Part shown: positions 44,825 through 57,271 of the stretch, piece after piece
Position numbering within the stretch: position 1 is the first letter of the stretch
How the letters are laid out: each line of letters starts with the position of its first letter
Assembly: GCF_035046485.1 (NCBI RefSeq)
Contig: NC_085136.1
Coordinates: 293,051,080-293,115,079 of the forward strand
Origin: Aedes albopictus
Taxonomy: Eukaryota > Arthropoda > Insecta > Diptera > Culicidae
Length of the DNA stretch: 64,000 nucleotides
Reading direction: 5' to 3'
Position numbers and translations under genes: made by a program
Notes under the pieces: model-generated
The model's database searches: none
Seen by the model: only the letters and a program-made list of their open reading frames with translations
What the model was told of the DNA's origin: nothing

Positions 44825-46690
44825 ATCGGAGGAATCCCCACAGGAATTCTCAGAGATTCCTAGGGATTCCTTCATGAATTTGTTCAGGGATTCGTCAGAG
44901 AAACCTCGCGGAGGTTCCTTTTCTCCAGAAATTCCTCTGGGAGTTTCTTAGCAAATTTTTCTAGGGATTTCTCTGGGCATTGTTTTGGAGATGGCTCAGG
45001 AGATTTTAAGCATTGTTGCGGAGATTCATCCGAGGATTACTAGTAATTATATTTTTAATTATAGTGTTATTAATAATGTATGCATTTTACTTAACTAGTT
45101 GTAGGCAAATCCCGAAGTAATTCCTGGAGGAATCCCGGAGAAATCCACGGAGTATTTCCCTGGGAAAAACTTGCGGTAATCTCCAGACAAAACGCTGGAG
45201 GAACCCTCTGAGAAATCACCGCTAGGATCCCAGGAGAAAACTCCTGAGAAATCCCTGCAATAATTCTCGAGGAAATCCCCCGAGGAGCTCCCGGAGCAAA
45301 CCCCGTAGGAACTCCGAAAGAATCCCCGGAGGAATTACTGAAGGAATTCTCGCAAGCGTTCTTGAAGGACTCCTTGGAAAAATCCATGCTGAAATCTCCG
45401 GCGAAATCCCCGAAGCAATTCCTTGACGATTTCTCTGAGAAATCCACGAAGAATCTCCGGAAAATTTCCTGGAGGAATCTTGGAGAAACACCCGGAGGAT
45501 TCCCCTGAGAAATCTCTGCAGGAATGCCAGGAGGTATTCCTGGAGGAAACCCCGTAGAAATCACTAGAAGAATCACCGAGGAAACTCTGGTGGAATCCCC
45601 GGAGCGATGCCAGGAGGAATTCTCTTAGAAATCCCTGCTGGAATCTCTGGAGGAGTCCTAAAGAAATCCCTGAAGAGTTACCCTGATAAGTCACTGGATA
45701 ATTTCCCAAAGAAATCCCCGCAGATATCTCCGGGAAAGTCTCTAAGGTTTCCGGGATGAACCTGCCTACGGCAGGCAATCCCGTCATAAGAAAAGAAAAA
45801 AAAAAGTCTCTAAGGTGATCCTTGGAGAAATCTTTGAAGGATCGCCACAGAGGTTCTCGGAAGAATCCGTGGGAAAATCATAAGAATCTCTTGAAATATC
45901 CTTAAAGGAATACCCGGAGGAACCCCTGGATAAATTTTCGAAAGATATCCCTGAGTAATTCCTGGATGATTCCCCAGAGAAACCCTCGCTGGAATCTCAG
46001 AGAGAATTCCTGGAGTAGTTCCCGGACTAATTCCCACAGCATTCTCATGTGAAATCCCTGAAGGAATTAACGAAGAAATCCCCGCAGGGATCTCTGGAAG
46101 GAATCTCCTGGTTGTGAAAAATCCATGGAGAAATTTCTGGGGGAATGCCCAAGAAACACCCAGAAGGTTCCTTTGATTAATTGGTGCAGTAATGTTCGAA
46201 ATTATTTGTGGCATCTTTACAATTGCTAAGTTAAAATGCGACTCAGGATGAATCCCCGAAGGAATCCGTGCAGAAATCACTAAAGGAATCCTTTGAAAAA
46301 GCACGAAAAGAACCCGCTGAGAAAACCCCGGAGAAATCCCCGGAGCTATGCCTGGAGAAATTCCTGGAGGATTTCCCAGAGAAATTCGCGCAGGAATCTC
46401 CGGAAGAATTCTAGAGAATCCCGCATAAATTCTTGAAGGAATTCCCTGAGAAATCCCCGGAGGAATTTTCGGAAACATTATTGAAGGAAACCTTGGACTA
46501 ATCCCCGCAGGAATCCCAGGAGGAGTCCCTGGAGAAATCATTGAAGGAATTCGCGGAGAAATCCCCGAAAAGTCTCCGGATGAATTCGCAGATGAACTCC
46601 CTGGAAAATCCCTGGAGAAATTTCCGGAAGAATTCCGAAGAAATCCTCGGACGATACCTCTGGGAGAACCCTACGCTAACCCCCGGACGA
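44825..46690. repeat. Degenerate GGAATTCC-type repeat block 8
   Basis: CT-type units at 44830-45020, an AT-rich break (45020-45105), then a long GA-type arm (GGAATCCCCGGAGAAATCC) to 46680. Minus-strand ORFs up to 243 codons translate to Pro-Gly-Ile repeats with irregular spacing and are by-products. A 54-bp retroposed fragment interrupts the arm at 45749. Confidence 0.85.
45749..45802 (+). mobile_element. Tiny 5'-truncated retroposed insert with A-tail
   Basis: A 14-bp direct repeat AAAGTCTCTAAGGT (45735-45748 and 45803-45816) flanks 54 bp. The insert contains a GCCTACGGCAGGC hairpin, CCCGTCATAAG and an A-rich tail. This is the signature of LINE-mediated insertion. Confidence 0.75.
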
Positions 46691-47665
46691 ATTGATTTTT
46701 TTGCATTAAAATAGTCACTCGTATACGAGACTAATATAGCCCATTTTTTATAATATTTTTATGTACAAATCTAAAAGAGTAATTTGTGCATCACATTTTT
46801 GTGTGTGTATTTCAAAAACATCGTTAAAATAACAAAAAAATGGCCAGAACGGTTCACACAGGTCACTTTTAAACATGGTGGCTCCTGAGAGGAACCAATT
46901 CACGAGCTTTGTATTATCAAGTACTAACAAGTAAGATTACAAGTAACACTCCAGTGAGGATCTCCAGTTAGTCTAATGGTACGACTTTAGATTGCCAATC
47001 TGGAGACGACGGGTTCGATTCCCGTTCCTCGATTTCCCTGGACATAGTGTATCATTGTACTTGCGTCACAAATTCTAGCAATGGCAGGCAAGGAAAGTCC
47101 TTCAATGGATAAACAAAGAACATTTTCCTGGATAAAATCTCCCAGAGCAAACAATACACAACAACTATTTTAATCCTCCACTGAAGGATACCTTCAGTAG
47201 AGCCTTATGATCTGAAGCTTAGATCACAGGGTTTCGTCATCATGCTTTTATTCATTACTCGTTTCCGATGCCTGTCGAGAAAGATGAAGTGAACGCACTA
47301 ATGGATATTTCTGGAGCGTTAAAACTATACTGTCACTCAGTCGTCGAAATCAACTGTCGCTGCTTTTGCAGTTAAAAGCAATAATGGTTGCACATTGTGG
47401 ATCGTATACAGGTGAATCATACTGATACTGCTCCCACAATTTAAGAATTAAAATAATTTATTCGACAAATAACTTTTTGTTGATATTTTTGATTATACTT
47501 GCATCAATAACAACGCCACTATTGTCAGTTTGATAGCGATGGGGATGGCGTATCAATGCAGCAAATCTGAACCGGGCCTTGTACGGTTAATTCAGGTCAA
47601 CTTTAAACATGGTGGCCCCTAAGAAGATTGAAATTGAGAGCTTCGTTTTATCTGCAAGTTAACAC
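46691..47665 (+). repeat. Interspersed repeat with internal tRNA-Gly-like sequence, copy A
   Basis: Shares order and sequence with 59985-61090 in inverted orientation: AACATGGTGGCTCCTGAGAG (46873), the tRNA-Gly-like part (46955-47032), CATAGTGTATCATTGTACTT (47045), TCAATGGATAAACAAAGAAC (47102), GTTGAAATCAACTGTCG-like (47342), CACATTGTGGATCGTA (47391), and GCAGCAAATCTGAACCGGGC (47557). A second copy of the AACATGGTGGC segment at 47606 gives direct repeats ~735 bp apart. No ORF. Class unknown. Confidence 0.7.
46955..47032 (+). repeat. tRNA-Gly(GCC)-like pseudo-tRNA or SINE head
   Basis: A near-cloverleaf: acceptor strands TGAGGAT and TTCCTCG pair at 6 of 7 positions. Anticodon arm TTTAGA-TTGCCAA-TCTGGA with GCC anticodon; T arm CGGGTTCGATTCCCG with perfect B box. 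The D region is too long for a normal tRNA-Gly, and an inverted copy lies in the same repeat at 60825, so it belongs to the repeat rather than being a tRNA gene. Confidence 0.7.
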
Positions 47666-47984
47666 TGCTTATACCAACAGGGTTTTTGTAACGTAAAGTA
47701 CCGACAGGCAAAAAAAAGTGGAACTAATTTTTTTGCACATCCATATCTCAGCAGTTAGAGAACCAAATTTCAATCTTTTTGCGTTAAGGGAATCCTACAC
47801 TATCCTAGAGAGGTGTAGTGAAAGCCGATTGGAATTTCATGCAGCTTCCGGTGAGAACCAGTCGAAAACATTAGTTCCACATTTTTAACTTCTTCCGGTT
47901 CCGTTTTGTTCCCAGATTGGTTGTGAGTACCATGTCTTTGTAGCGAGTTGTCTTCGGCAAAGTTGTTCAGAACAACAACCACTT

Positions 47985-48985
47985 CCTGATGATGGATTTC
48001 ATAGTTCCGAATTTCCCCACCATGTGGCGCTAGTGTACATAGTGACTTCCGGTATGACTTTGAAGGGATATAGCACGAGATTGAAGCCAGATAGGGAGGT
48101 ACGATCTTCGGCAAAGTTGTTCTGGACTACGAGCACTTCCACGTCATGAAGAGCATAGTTCCAAATTTCACCACCATGTGGCGCTAGTGTACATAGCCAC
48201 TTCCGGTATGACTTTGGTGGGATATAGCACGAGATTGAAGCCAGATAGGGAGGTACGATCTTCGGCAAAGTTGTTCAGGACTACGAGAACTTCCAGGTCA
48301 TGTAGAGCATAGTTCCGAATTTCACCACCACGTGGCGCTAGTGTACATAGTTACTTCCGGTATGACTTTGGTGGAATATAGCACGAGATTGAAGCCAGAT
48401 AGGGAGGTAGGGTCTTCGGCAAAGTTGTTCAGGACTACGAGTACTTCCACGTCATGAAGAGCATAGTTCCAAATATCACCACCACGTGGCGCTAGTGTAC
48501 ATAGTTACTTCCGGTACGACTTTTGTGGGATATAGCATAAGATTGAAGCCAGATAGAAAGGTGCGATCTTCGGCAAAGTTGTTCAGGACTACGAGTACTT
48601 CCAGGTTATGAAGAGCATAATTCAGAATTTCACCACAACGTGGCGGTAGCGTACATAGTTATTTCCGGTACGAGTTAAATATCCCAGCACGAGATATAAG
48701 CCAGACAGGAAGGTGCGATGTTCGGCAAAGTTGTTCAGAACTGTGAGTACTTCCAGGTAATGAAGAGCATAGTTCCGACTAACACCACCACGTGGCGCTA
48801 TATCACAAGAATTAAGCCAGATAGGAAGGTGCGATCTGCGACAATGTTGTTCATGACTACGGTACTTCCAGGTCATGAAGAGCATAGTTCCGAATTCCGA
48901 ACGCTAGTGTACATAGTGACTTCCGATACGTCTTTAGTGAAGTGTATCACAAGATTGAAGCCAGATAGAAAGGTAAGAGTCTAGC
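47985..48985 (-). repeat. 154-bp satellite array, left arm of foldback 1
   Basis: About six to seven units. The GCGCTA landmark falls at 48027, 48181, 48335, 48489 and 48643, exactly 154 bp apart (GCGGTA in the last), then 48795. Each unit contains GGCAAAGTTGTTCAG, GAGCATAGTTCC, ACCACGTGGCGCTAGTGTAC and GATTGAAGCCAGATAG. Confidence 0.92.
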
Positions 48986-49182
48986 TCCCACGTTCAATGA
49001 TCAAGGATCAAGGATCACTTCAGGAACACTTGGAGAGTATTCCCCAAGAATATCTACAGAAATACTTTTCGCGAATGTCCAAGGCGTTTCTCTAAAAGAT
49101 TCAGTTTTAGTAGAATAAAGGTTTCAGTATAATTATTGCAAAAGCTTTGATCTCATGGCAGATTTTCGTTTTCGTGAAAAAT

Positions 49183-49461
49183 CCTCTTCTCTTCTTGGCG
49201 TAACGTCCTCACTGGGACAAAGCCTGCTTCTCAGCTTAGTGTTCTATGAGCACTTCCACAGTTATTAACTGAGAGCTTCCTCTGCCAATGACCATTTTGC
49301 ATGTGTATATCGTGTGGCAAGCACGAAGATACTCTATGCCCAAGGAAGTCAAGGAAATTTCCTTTACGAAAAGATCCTGGACCGACCGGGAATCGAACCC
49401 GTCACCCTCAGCATGGTCATGCTGAATACCCGTGCGTTTACCGCCTCGGCTATATGGGCCC
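49183..49461 (-). mobile_element. SINE Feilai, second copy
   Basis: Same family and layout as the copy at 41529: head GGGCCCATATAGCCGAGGCG, B box GGGTTCGATTCCCGG, end GTTACGCCAAGAAG. A perfect 12-bp duplication TTCGTGAAAAAT flanks it (49171-49182 and 49462-49473). It was inserted in the core of foldback 1, so it is younger than that element. Confidence 0.94.
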
Positions 49462-50870
49462 TTCGTGAAAAATGTAAACTTCAGAAAGATATTCTCATAA
49501 TGATGATTCACACAAGTTTAAACAAAGATATTCAAATACATTTGTGGCTTCAACTTCATATTTATTATCCAGAGTAACAAATCAAACCCATGACCATCCG
49601 CAAATAAAGGGGGACATGCGATCAACTGCGCCACGAACTCGGGCACTCTGGAGAGGAATTTTCGAATATATCACAGCATAAATTTCTGATGAAATCTTTC
49701 GAGGACTTCGCGAACGAACTCTAGGAAAAATTACGTAGCAATCCCTGCAAAACATATTCCGAAAGCATAACTAAAAACTTTCCTAAATACTCAATTTTGG
49801 AGTTTCATAATAAATCTCTGAAAGATTCACTAAAATTTATCGTAAATAAATCGCAAAAAGATGCTCCGGGGTGATTTGAAATGAAATCGCTGAAGTTTTC
49901 AAGTTTCGGAGGAATTTCTGAAGAAATCCTTGGGGAAAAAAGTGTTAGAGGATGGGTTCATGAAGGAAAATACAAAGGGGCATCTAGAGGAACTTCAGAA
50001 TCCCTGTTAAAAATTTCCTGTAGAAAATATTAAAGGTATACCTGGGTGAATTTTTGAAGATATCCCTGGAAAGATTTGCAAAACAATACATACTCAAGGA
50101 TCCCAAATGGAATCACCCAGATGATTTCCCGAAAGAAATCTTTGACCGCTAAAGGAATTTCCAAAAAAATACTAGAGGAATCCCGATAGAATCCCTGGAA
50201 GAATTTGGCAAAGAAATCGCAGGAGAATGGATATTCGAAGGAATCTTTGGAGGCATTTCCGAAGCAATCTCTAAAAAAAATCCCAAAGAATTCTTGGTGA
50301 AATTTTGAAGAACTTTTCGAATACCTGGAAAAATCTTTGTATGAATTATTTAACTAGTTCTTGAAGAATTCCTGGAAGAATATTTCAAGAAATTTCAGAA
50401 GCAATTCCTTTACTGGAAGAAATTCAGCTAGAACCTCTGGAGGGATATCTGAAGGGTGCCCGTGAAAAATTTTAGTAATGCCGACTGCATAAATTCCTTT
50501 GGGAATTCTACGAATGAATATTCACAGGAATTCTTGGAGGAGGAATTTTTTGAACAATATTTTGAGGAATTTCGCTTTGAAAAATATCCGGAAGAATTCC
50601 TGGAGACATGATGAATAGGTGGGTTGATTCCAGAAGGAATCTCTGGAGAAATGCTTGAATAAATTTCCAAGGAAATTTCAGTAGGAATCTGTGGAACAAA
50701 AATCCCTAATAAAATTCTCGAATACAGCATTGAAAAAAATCCAGGACCAACCCTGAGTAAATTCCTTGTCGGAATTTCCTTGAGGAATTCCCATACAAAT
50801 AGCTAGATAAATTGTCAGAACAATCCTTCGAGTGAGTCAGAGAAGTCCCAATCTGGCCTAAATTTCTCTT
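49462..50870. repeat. GGAATTCC-type repeats in the core of foldback 1
   Basis: Mostly GA-type units (GAATTCTTGGAGGAGGAATT, GGAATCTCTGGAGAAATGC) from 49640 to 50830. A small CT-type counterpart lies at 49010-49100, on the other side of the Feilai insertion. Confidence 0.65.
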
Positions 50871-50879
50871 GCATAGCTC

Positions 50880-52950
50880 TTAAAATTCGTGTATGAAGTT
50901 CTTTGTACACTATCACAACGTGGTGGTGAAATTTCAAACCCGGTAGTGCTCGTAATCCTGAACAATTTTGCCTTCCTATCAGACTTGAAGATCGTGCAAT
51001 ACCTTATCAAATTCGTACCGGAGGTTAGTATGTACACTAGCGCCACCTAGTGGTGACGTTCGGAACTGGAAGTACTTGTAGTCCTGAACTTTGCCGAAGA
51101 TCGTACCTTCTTGTCGGGCTTCAATCTCGTGCTATATCCCACCAAAGTCGTACAGGAAGTATCTATGTACACTAGAGCCACGTGGTGGTGGAATTTTGAA
51201 CTATGCTCTTCATGAACTGGAAGTATTCGTAGTCCTGAACAACTTTGCCAAAGATCGCACCTTCCTACCTGGCTTCGTTCTCGTGACATATTTATTTTTC
51301 TAAAGTTATACCGGATGTTGCGATGTATACTACATGACCTGGAAGTACACGTAGTCCTGAACAACTTTGTCGAAGTTCGCACCTTCCTGTCTGGCTTCAA
51401 TCTTGTGATATATCTCACTAAAGTCGTACCGAAAGTCAACATGTACACTAGCGCCACGTGGTGGTGAAATTCCGAACTATGTTCTTTATCACCTTAAAGT
51501 ACTTATAGTTCTGAACAACTTTGCCGAAGATCGTACCTTCCTATCTGGCTTCAATCTCTTGCTATATCCCACTAAAGTCATACCAGAGCTAGCTACGTAC
51601 AATAGCGCCACGTGGTGGGGAATTTTGGAACTATGCTCTTCATCACCTAGAAGTGCTCATAGTCCTGAACAACTTTGCCGAAGATTGCACCTTCTTATCT
51701 GGCTTCAATCTCGTACTATATCCCACCAAAGACGTACCGGAAGTAGCTATGTACACTAGCGCCACGTGGTGGTGAAATTCGGAACTATGCTCTTCATAGC
51801 GTAGAAGTACTCGTAGTCCTGAACAACTTTGCCAAAGATCGCACCTTCCTATCTGGCTTCGATTTCATGCTATATCCCACCAAAGTCTTACCGGAAGTAG
51901 CTGTGCACACTAGCGCCACGTGGTGGTGAAATTCAGTACTATGTTCTTCATTACCTAGAAGTATGTACTCATAGTTCTGAACAACTTTGCCGAAGATCGC
52001 ATCTTCCTATCTGGCTTCAATCTCGTGCTATATCTCTCAAAAGTCGTACCGGAAGTCACTATGTACACTAGCGCCACGTGGTGGTAAATTTCTGAACTAT
52101 GTTCTTCATGGCGTAGAAGTACTCGTAGTCCTGAACAACTTTGCCGAAGATCGCACCTTTCTATCTGGCTTCAATATTGTGCTATATCCCACCAAAGTCG
52201 TACCGGAAGTAACTATGTACACTAGCGCCACGTGGTGGTGATATTTGGAACTATGCTTTTCATGATCTGGAAGTACTCGTAGTCCTGAACAACTTTGCCG
52301 AAGACCCTACCTCCCTATCTGGCTTCAATCTCGTGCTATATCCCACCAAAGTCATACCGGAAGCAGCTATATACACTAGCGCCACGTGGTGGTGAAATTT
52401 GGAACTATGCTCTACATGACCTGGAAGTACTCGTAGTCCTAAACAGCTTTGCCGAAGATCGTACCTCCCTATCTGGCTTCAATCTCATGCTATATCCCTT
52501 CAAAGTCATACCGGAAGTAGCTATGTACACTAGCGCCACGTGGTGGTGAAATTTGGAACTATGCTCTACATGACCTGGAAGTACTCGTAGTCCTGAACAA
52601 CTTTGCCGAATATCGTACCTCCCTATCTGGCTTCAATCTCGTGCTATATCCCTTCAAAGTCATACCGGAAGTAGCTATGTACACTAGCGCCACGTGGTGG
52701 TGAAATTTGGAACTATGCTCTTCATGACGTGGAAGTGCTCGTAGTCCTGAACAACTTTGCCGAAGATCGTACCTCCCTATCTGGCTTCAATCACGTGCTA
52801 TATCCCACCAAAGTCATACCGGAAGTCACTATGTACACTAGCGCCACATGGTGGGGAAACTCGGAACTATGAAATCCATCACCAGGAAGTGGTTGTTGTT
52901 CTGAACAACTTTGCCGAAGACAGAATGTTGCTATCTTGTCGAGGTTCCGA
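50880..52950 (+). repeat. 154-bp satellite array, right arm of foldback 1
   Basis: ACTAG(C)GCC landmarks at 51036, 51171, 51447, 51601, 51755, 51909, 52067, 52221, 52375, 52529, 52683 and 52837. Most spacings are exactly 154 bp (one is 158, and early units are truncated). Same monomer as the left array in opposite orientation. The inner units are the most diverged. Confidence 0.93.
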
Positions 52951-54244
52951 AAGAACTCGCTACAAAGACATGGTACTCACAACCAAACCGGGAACAAAAC
53001 GGAACCGGAAGAAGTTAAAAATGTGGAACTAATGTTTTCAATAAAGGAATTTTAGAAGCAATTTCCTATTCCTATTCTTAAGACTCATCTAATGATTCTT
53101 CTAAAGAAAACTTCCTTAATTAACTTTTGGAAAATTTTCAAGTCAATTTGCAGTGTGAAATCAGGCGGGTATCAAAATAAATTTTAAAGCAGATTTCGTG
53201 AGTAGCCATTTGAAAAAAAAAACAGAGAAATCAATTAACCTTCATCCAGCCAACGTACATTTTCCACCTTCGGAAAAGCACAAAAATGGTCATAACTTTT
53301 TTGTTTTTCGATGGATTTTGATGAAATTTTCACTACTTCCCGAAAAACTCTTTTAGTTTATTATGCCGGGGACATGGGTGCCTGGTCCACATGGTTCCGG
53401 AGTTATTCCGGATTGTCTTGGGGTACCAAAATTGGCCACATACTTTGCGCAACATATATCTCAAGATCCCGATGAGATAGAAGTATATTGTCTTCGGCGA
53501 ATTTATTCAGCAGGTTAAGAACTAACTGGCAACGGCGACTTTGGTTCGCGATTCGGCCGCTAGGCGGCGCCAGTGGCAAAAATGTTCAAACCCTCATATC
53601 TCAGAAACCTGATAAGATAGAATGATGCTGTCTTCGACAAAAATCTTCAGCAAGCTCCGAACTATCTGATAGTGAAGTCTTTGGTTTGGGATTTATCCGC
53701 TAGGTGGCGCATTGTGTCTGAAAAATTCAAACACGTTTATCTAGATACTCTAATGAGGTACAAGCATGCCGTTTTCAGCAAAGTTGTTCAGCAGGCTAAG
53801 AACTATCTGGCAATGGCGTCTTTGGTTCGAGAATCGTCCGCTAGATGGCGCCAGGGTAAAAAATCTTCAAACTTCTATATCTCAGAATCCTGATAAGATA
53901 GAATGATGCCGTCTTCAACAAAGTTCTTCAGCAAGCTAAAAACTCTTTATCTCAAAAATCGGAAAACGTCCAAACTTTTCCGAAAGTTTAAAAGAAGTAA
54001 GACGTATCTGGTGTCCTTGGTTCTGGTATTATTCGATAGGTTCCGTCTAGTATTAAGAAAATATTTATATGAACACCCTAATTACCAAAAAGTATTCCAT
54101 TTTCAGCATAGTTGTCCAGCAAGCTAAGAGCCATTTGGCAGGATAGTAGACTGCCGAGTACGGTGGTACAAGAGGCAATACTTTAACACCGTCTTTGACA
54201 CCCTGCAGACAAATTTTGTCGCCCTACAATATTGCTTCTTTTAC

Positions 54245-56530
54245 TTCGTTTTTTCTTCCGGGTATGTCTCCGGGAATTTCTACAGGAACTCTTCCGGGAT
54301 TTTTTCCAGGGATTTCTCCGGGAGTTCCACCGGGAATTTATCCAAGAATTCTACTGGGAATTCCTCAAGAACTTCCTTCAGGAATTTCTTCAGGAAATCT
54401 GCCGGGAATCCTTCAGAAGTTCCTCCGGGAAATCTTCTAGGAAATCCTCCAGGAATTCCTCTGGGGATTTCTCCGGAAATTTCCCCAGGATTTCCTCTAG
54501 GACTCCCATCAGGAACTCCTTCAGGATTCCTTCGGCAATTTCTGCGGAAATTCTTCTGGGAATTTTTCCCGAAATTCATCCGGACTTTTTTTCCAAGATT
54601 TTCTTCGGGAATTTCACTGGGAATTTTCCCAGGAATTCGTCCATGAGTGCCTCCAGGAATTCCTTCGGAAATTTCTTCAGGAGTCCTTCCGGGATGTTCT
54701 ATATGAATTTTTCCAAGAATTTCTCTAGGAATTTCTCCGGGAATTTTTCCAGGAGTTTCTCCAGGAACATATCCGGGAATTTTCTAAGGAAAACTGTTGT
54801 TTTTTTTTCAAGAAATTCCTCTGGTAATTTCTCCAGGAATCTCTTCAGGAAGGTTCCGTGATTTTTTTTTCTCACAAGACCCTCGACAATTTCTCCCGGA
54901 ATGGGGCAAGTTCGGTGTAGTACTAGATTTGTAGTAATGAGCAGAATTTTAGTATGGAGAGAAGGTCAGTTCTCTGATTCTGCAATTAAATGGTACAAAA
55001 AGCGTGGGTATTATGATTTCTTGCCTAATTTGATGCTGTTTGAGCAAAGCTTTGGATAACTATGTTGTTTATTTTGTAAGAAATGGAGAAAACAACAACA
55101 CTGTTGCCCAAAGTTTTGCTCAAACATCATCAAATTAGGCAAGGAATCATAATACTCACGCTTTGGCACCATTTCTCTGCAGAAACGGAAAATTGTCTCA
55201 CCATACTAAAATTCAGCTCATTACTATAAATCTAGTACTTCACCGATCTGTCATATTTCTCTAGGACTTTCTTTACGAATACCTCCGGGAATTTCTCAAG
55301 GAATTCCTCCGAGAATGTCTCCGGGAATTTCTCCAGGAAATCCTCCAGGAGTAATTTTGGGAATTTCTTCTGGAAATCTTCCAAAAAAATCCTCCAGGAA
55401 TTCTTTCAGGAATTCCTCCGGGAATTTTTAAAGGAAATCTACAGGATTTGCTCAGGAAATCCTCTGGGAATTTCACCATGTATTCCTCTGCGAATCCCTC
55501 GAGGATTTCCTCCAGGAATTCCTCAGGAAATGTCTCTAGGAATTCCTCCGGTGATTTCTCCAGCAATTCCTCTGGTAAATTCTTCAGGGAATCCTCCTTA
55601 CTGGGGGATTCCCCGAAAATTTCCTGGAAGAATCACTGGAGGAAACCCCTGAGGGAATTCCAGAAGGGATCCCCGGCGGAATTCTTGGAGAAATACCCGA
55701 AAGAATTCCTGGAGATAAGCCCGGAAAAAGTCCTGGAGAAATAACTGAAGGAATGACCGGAGGAACTGCTGGTGGGAGTCTTAGAAGAATTCCCGGAGAA
55801 ATTCCTGGAGAGAATCGTAAAGAAATTCCTAGTGGAATTCCAGGAAAAAAATTGGAAGGATTTCCTGAAGAAATTTTTAGTGGAATTTCTGGAGAAATTC
55901 CAGGGAGAATTTCCAAAGACATTCGTGGCGGAGTTCCTGGAGAAAACAAAGGAGGAATACTTAGAGAAATTCCCAGAGGGTTTTCTGAAAAACAAAAAAT
56001 GTCACGGAAGACTTCCCGGAGAAATTTCCAGTGGACTTTTTTGAAAAAAAAAACCGGAAATTTTCCAGAAGAAATTTACGGAGGAATTTCTGGGGGAATT
56101 CCCGGAGGAATTCCTGGAAGAATTTCTGGAGGATTTCCCGGACAATTTCTTGAAGAAATTTCCGAAGCAATTCCTGGCGGATATCCTAAAGAAATTCCCG
56201 AGGGAATTCCCGGAGACATTCCCGGAGATATTCCTGGAGGAACTCCTAGAAAAAATTCTTGGAGAAATTCAGCCTGGAGAAATTCTTGAAAGAATTCCTG
56301 GAGAAATTCCCAGAAGAATTCCTGGGGAAATTACCTAAGGAATTCCTGAAGGAATCTCCGCAGGAGTTCCTGATGTGGGTCCTAGAGGAAATCTTGGAAA
56401 AAATTCCGATGGAATTCCCGGAGACATTTCCAGAGGAATTTCTAGAGAAATTCCCGGAGAAATTCCTGGAAAAACTCCCGGAAGAGTTCCTGTAGAAATT
56501 CCCGGAGACATTCCCGGAAGTAAAAACGGA
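54245..56530. repeat. GGAATTCC-type repeat core of foldback 2
   Basis: CT-type units (TCCGGGAATTTCTCCAGG) at 54250-54890 and 55255-55600, then GA-type units (CCTGGAGAAATTCCCGGAG) at 55610-56520. Orientation flips at ~55605. The MITE at 54912 interrupts the CT arm. Open frames in both strands translate to Glu-Phe-Leu or Pro-Gly-Ile repeats and are not genes. Confidence 0.88.
54912..55246. mobile_element. 335-bp palindromic MITE inside foldback 2
   Basis: Left TCGGTGTAGTACTAGATTTG is mirrored at the right end (55226-55246). Inner pairs TTTAGTATGG/CCATACTAAA, GAAATGGAG and CAAAGCTTTGGATAAC-like arms follow. The sequence between ~55040 and 55100 is the loop. No ORF. Confidence 0.82.
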
Positions 56531-57271
56531 GCAATATTGGGGGGTGACAAAATTTGTCTGCAGGGTGTCAAAGACGGTGTAGCGAATAACCTAGCGAATA
56601 AATCACGAATCACAGACTCAACTATCAGACAGTTTTTAGCTTGCTTAAGAACTTTGTTGAAGACGGCATCATTCTATCTTATCAAGATTCTGAGATACAG
56701 AAGTTTGAAGATTTTTTACCCTGGCGCCACCTAGCGGACGATTCTCGAACCAAAGACGCCATTGCCAGATAGTTCTTAGCCTGCTGAACAACTTTGCTGA
56801 AAACGGCATGCTTGTACCTCATTAGAGTATCGAGATAAACGTGTTTGAATTTTTCAGACACAACGCGCCACCTAGCGGATAAATCCCAAACCAAAGACTT
56901 CACTATCAGATAGTTCGGAGCTTGCTGAAGATTTTTGTCGAAGACAGCATCATTCTATCTTATCAGGTTTCTGAGATATGAGGGTTTGAACATTTTTGCC
57001 ACTGGCGCCGCCTAGCGGCCGAATCGCGAACCAAAGTCGCCGTTGCCAGTTAGTTCTTAACCTGCTGAACAACTTCGCCGAAGACAATATACTTCTATCT
57101 CATCGGGATCTTGAGATATATGTTGCGCAAAGTATGTGGCCAATTTTGGTACCCCAAGACAATCCGGAATAACTCCGGAACCATGTGGACCAGGCACCCA
57201 TGTCCCCGGCATAATAAACTAGAAGAGTTTTTCGGGAAGTTGTGAAAATTTCATCAAAATCCATCGAAAAA

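Larger units (their letters stand above)
47864..53039. mobile_element. Large foldback element 1 with satellite arms, 5.2 kb
   Basis: Ends GAAAACATTAGTTCCACATT (47864) and AATGTGGAACTAATGTTTTC (to 53039) are perfect inverted repeats. The mirror continues through TTAACTTCTTCCGGTTCCGT and CCATGTCTTTGTAGCGAG into oppositely oriented 154-bp satellite arrays. The core (49000-50870) has GGAATTCC-type repeats and a later Feilai insertion. Arms are unequal (~1.1 and ~2.2 kb). No transposase ORF. The architecture recalls foldback/Galileo-type transposons, whose long inverted repeats also contain tandem arrays. That relation is analogy only. Confidence 0.8.

Noticed and set aside
45810..46541. 243-codon minus-strand ORF rich in Pro-Gly-Ile
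   Set aside because: It lies wholly in a GGAATTCC-type block. The same peptide pattern appears in all such blocks, in several frames and on both strands, without conserved start, length or flanking signals.
47716..47880. Extension of foldback 1 to the left, with GTGGAACTAATTTTT at 47724
   Set aside because: The string is inverted relative to the end at 47864 and has no counterpart beyond 53039, so it is not part of the matched ends; possibly debris of a related copy.
47985..52950. Regular repeats with constant spacing, superficially CRISPR-like
   Set aside because: The whole 154-bp unit is repeated, with no unique spacers, in a eukaryotic genome; these are satellite monomers.
54232..56495. 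Several ORFs of 90-209 codons in the core of foldback 2
   Set aside because: By-products of the short repeat, which lacks stop codons in most frames; overlapping ORFs exist on both strands.
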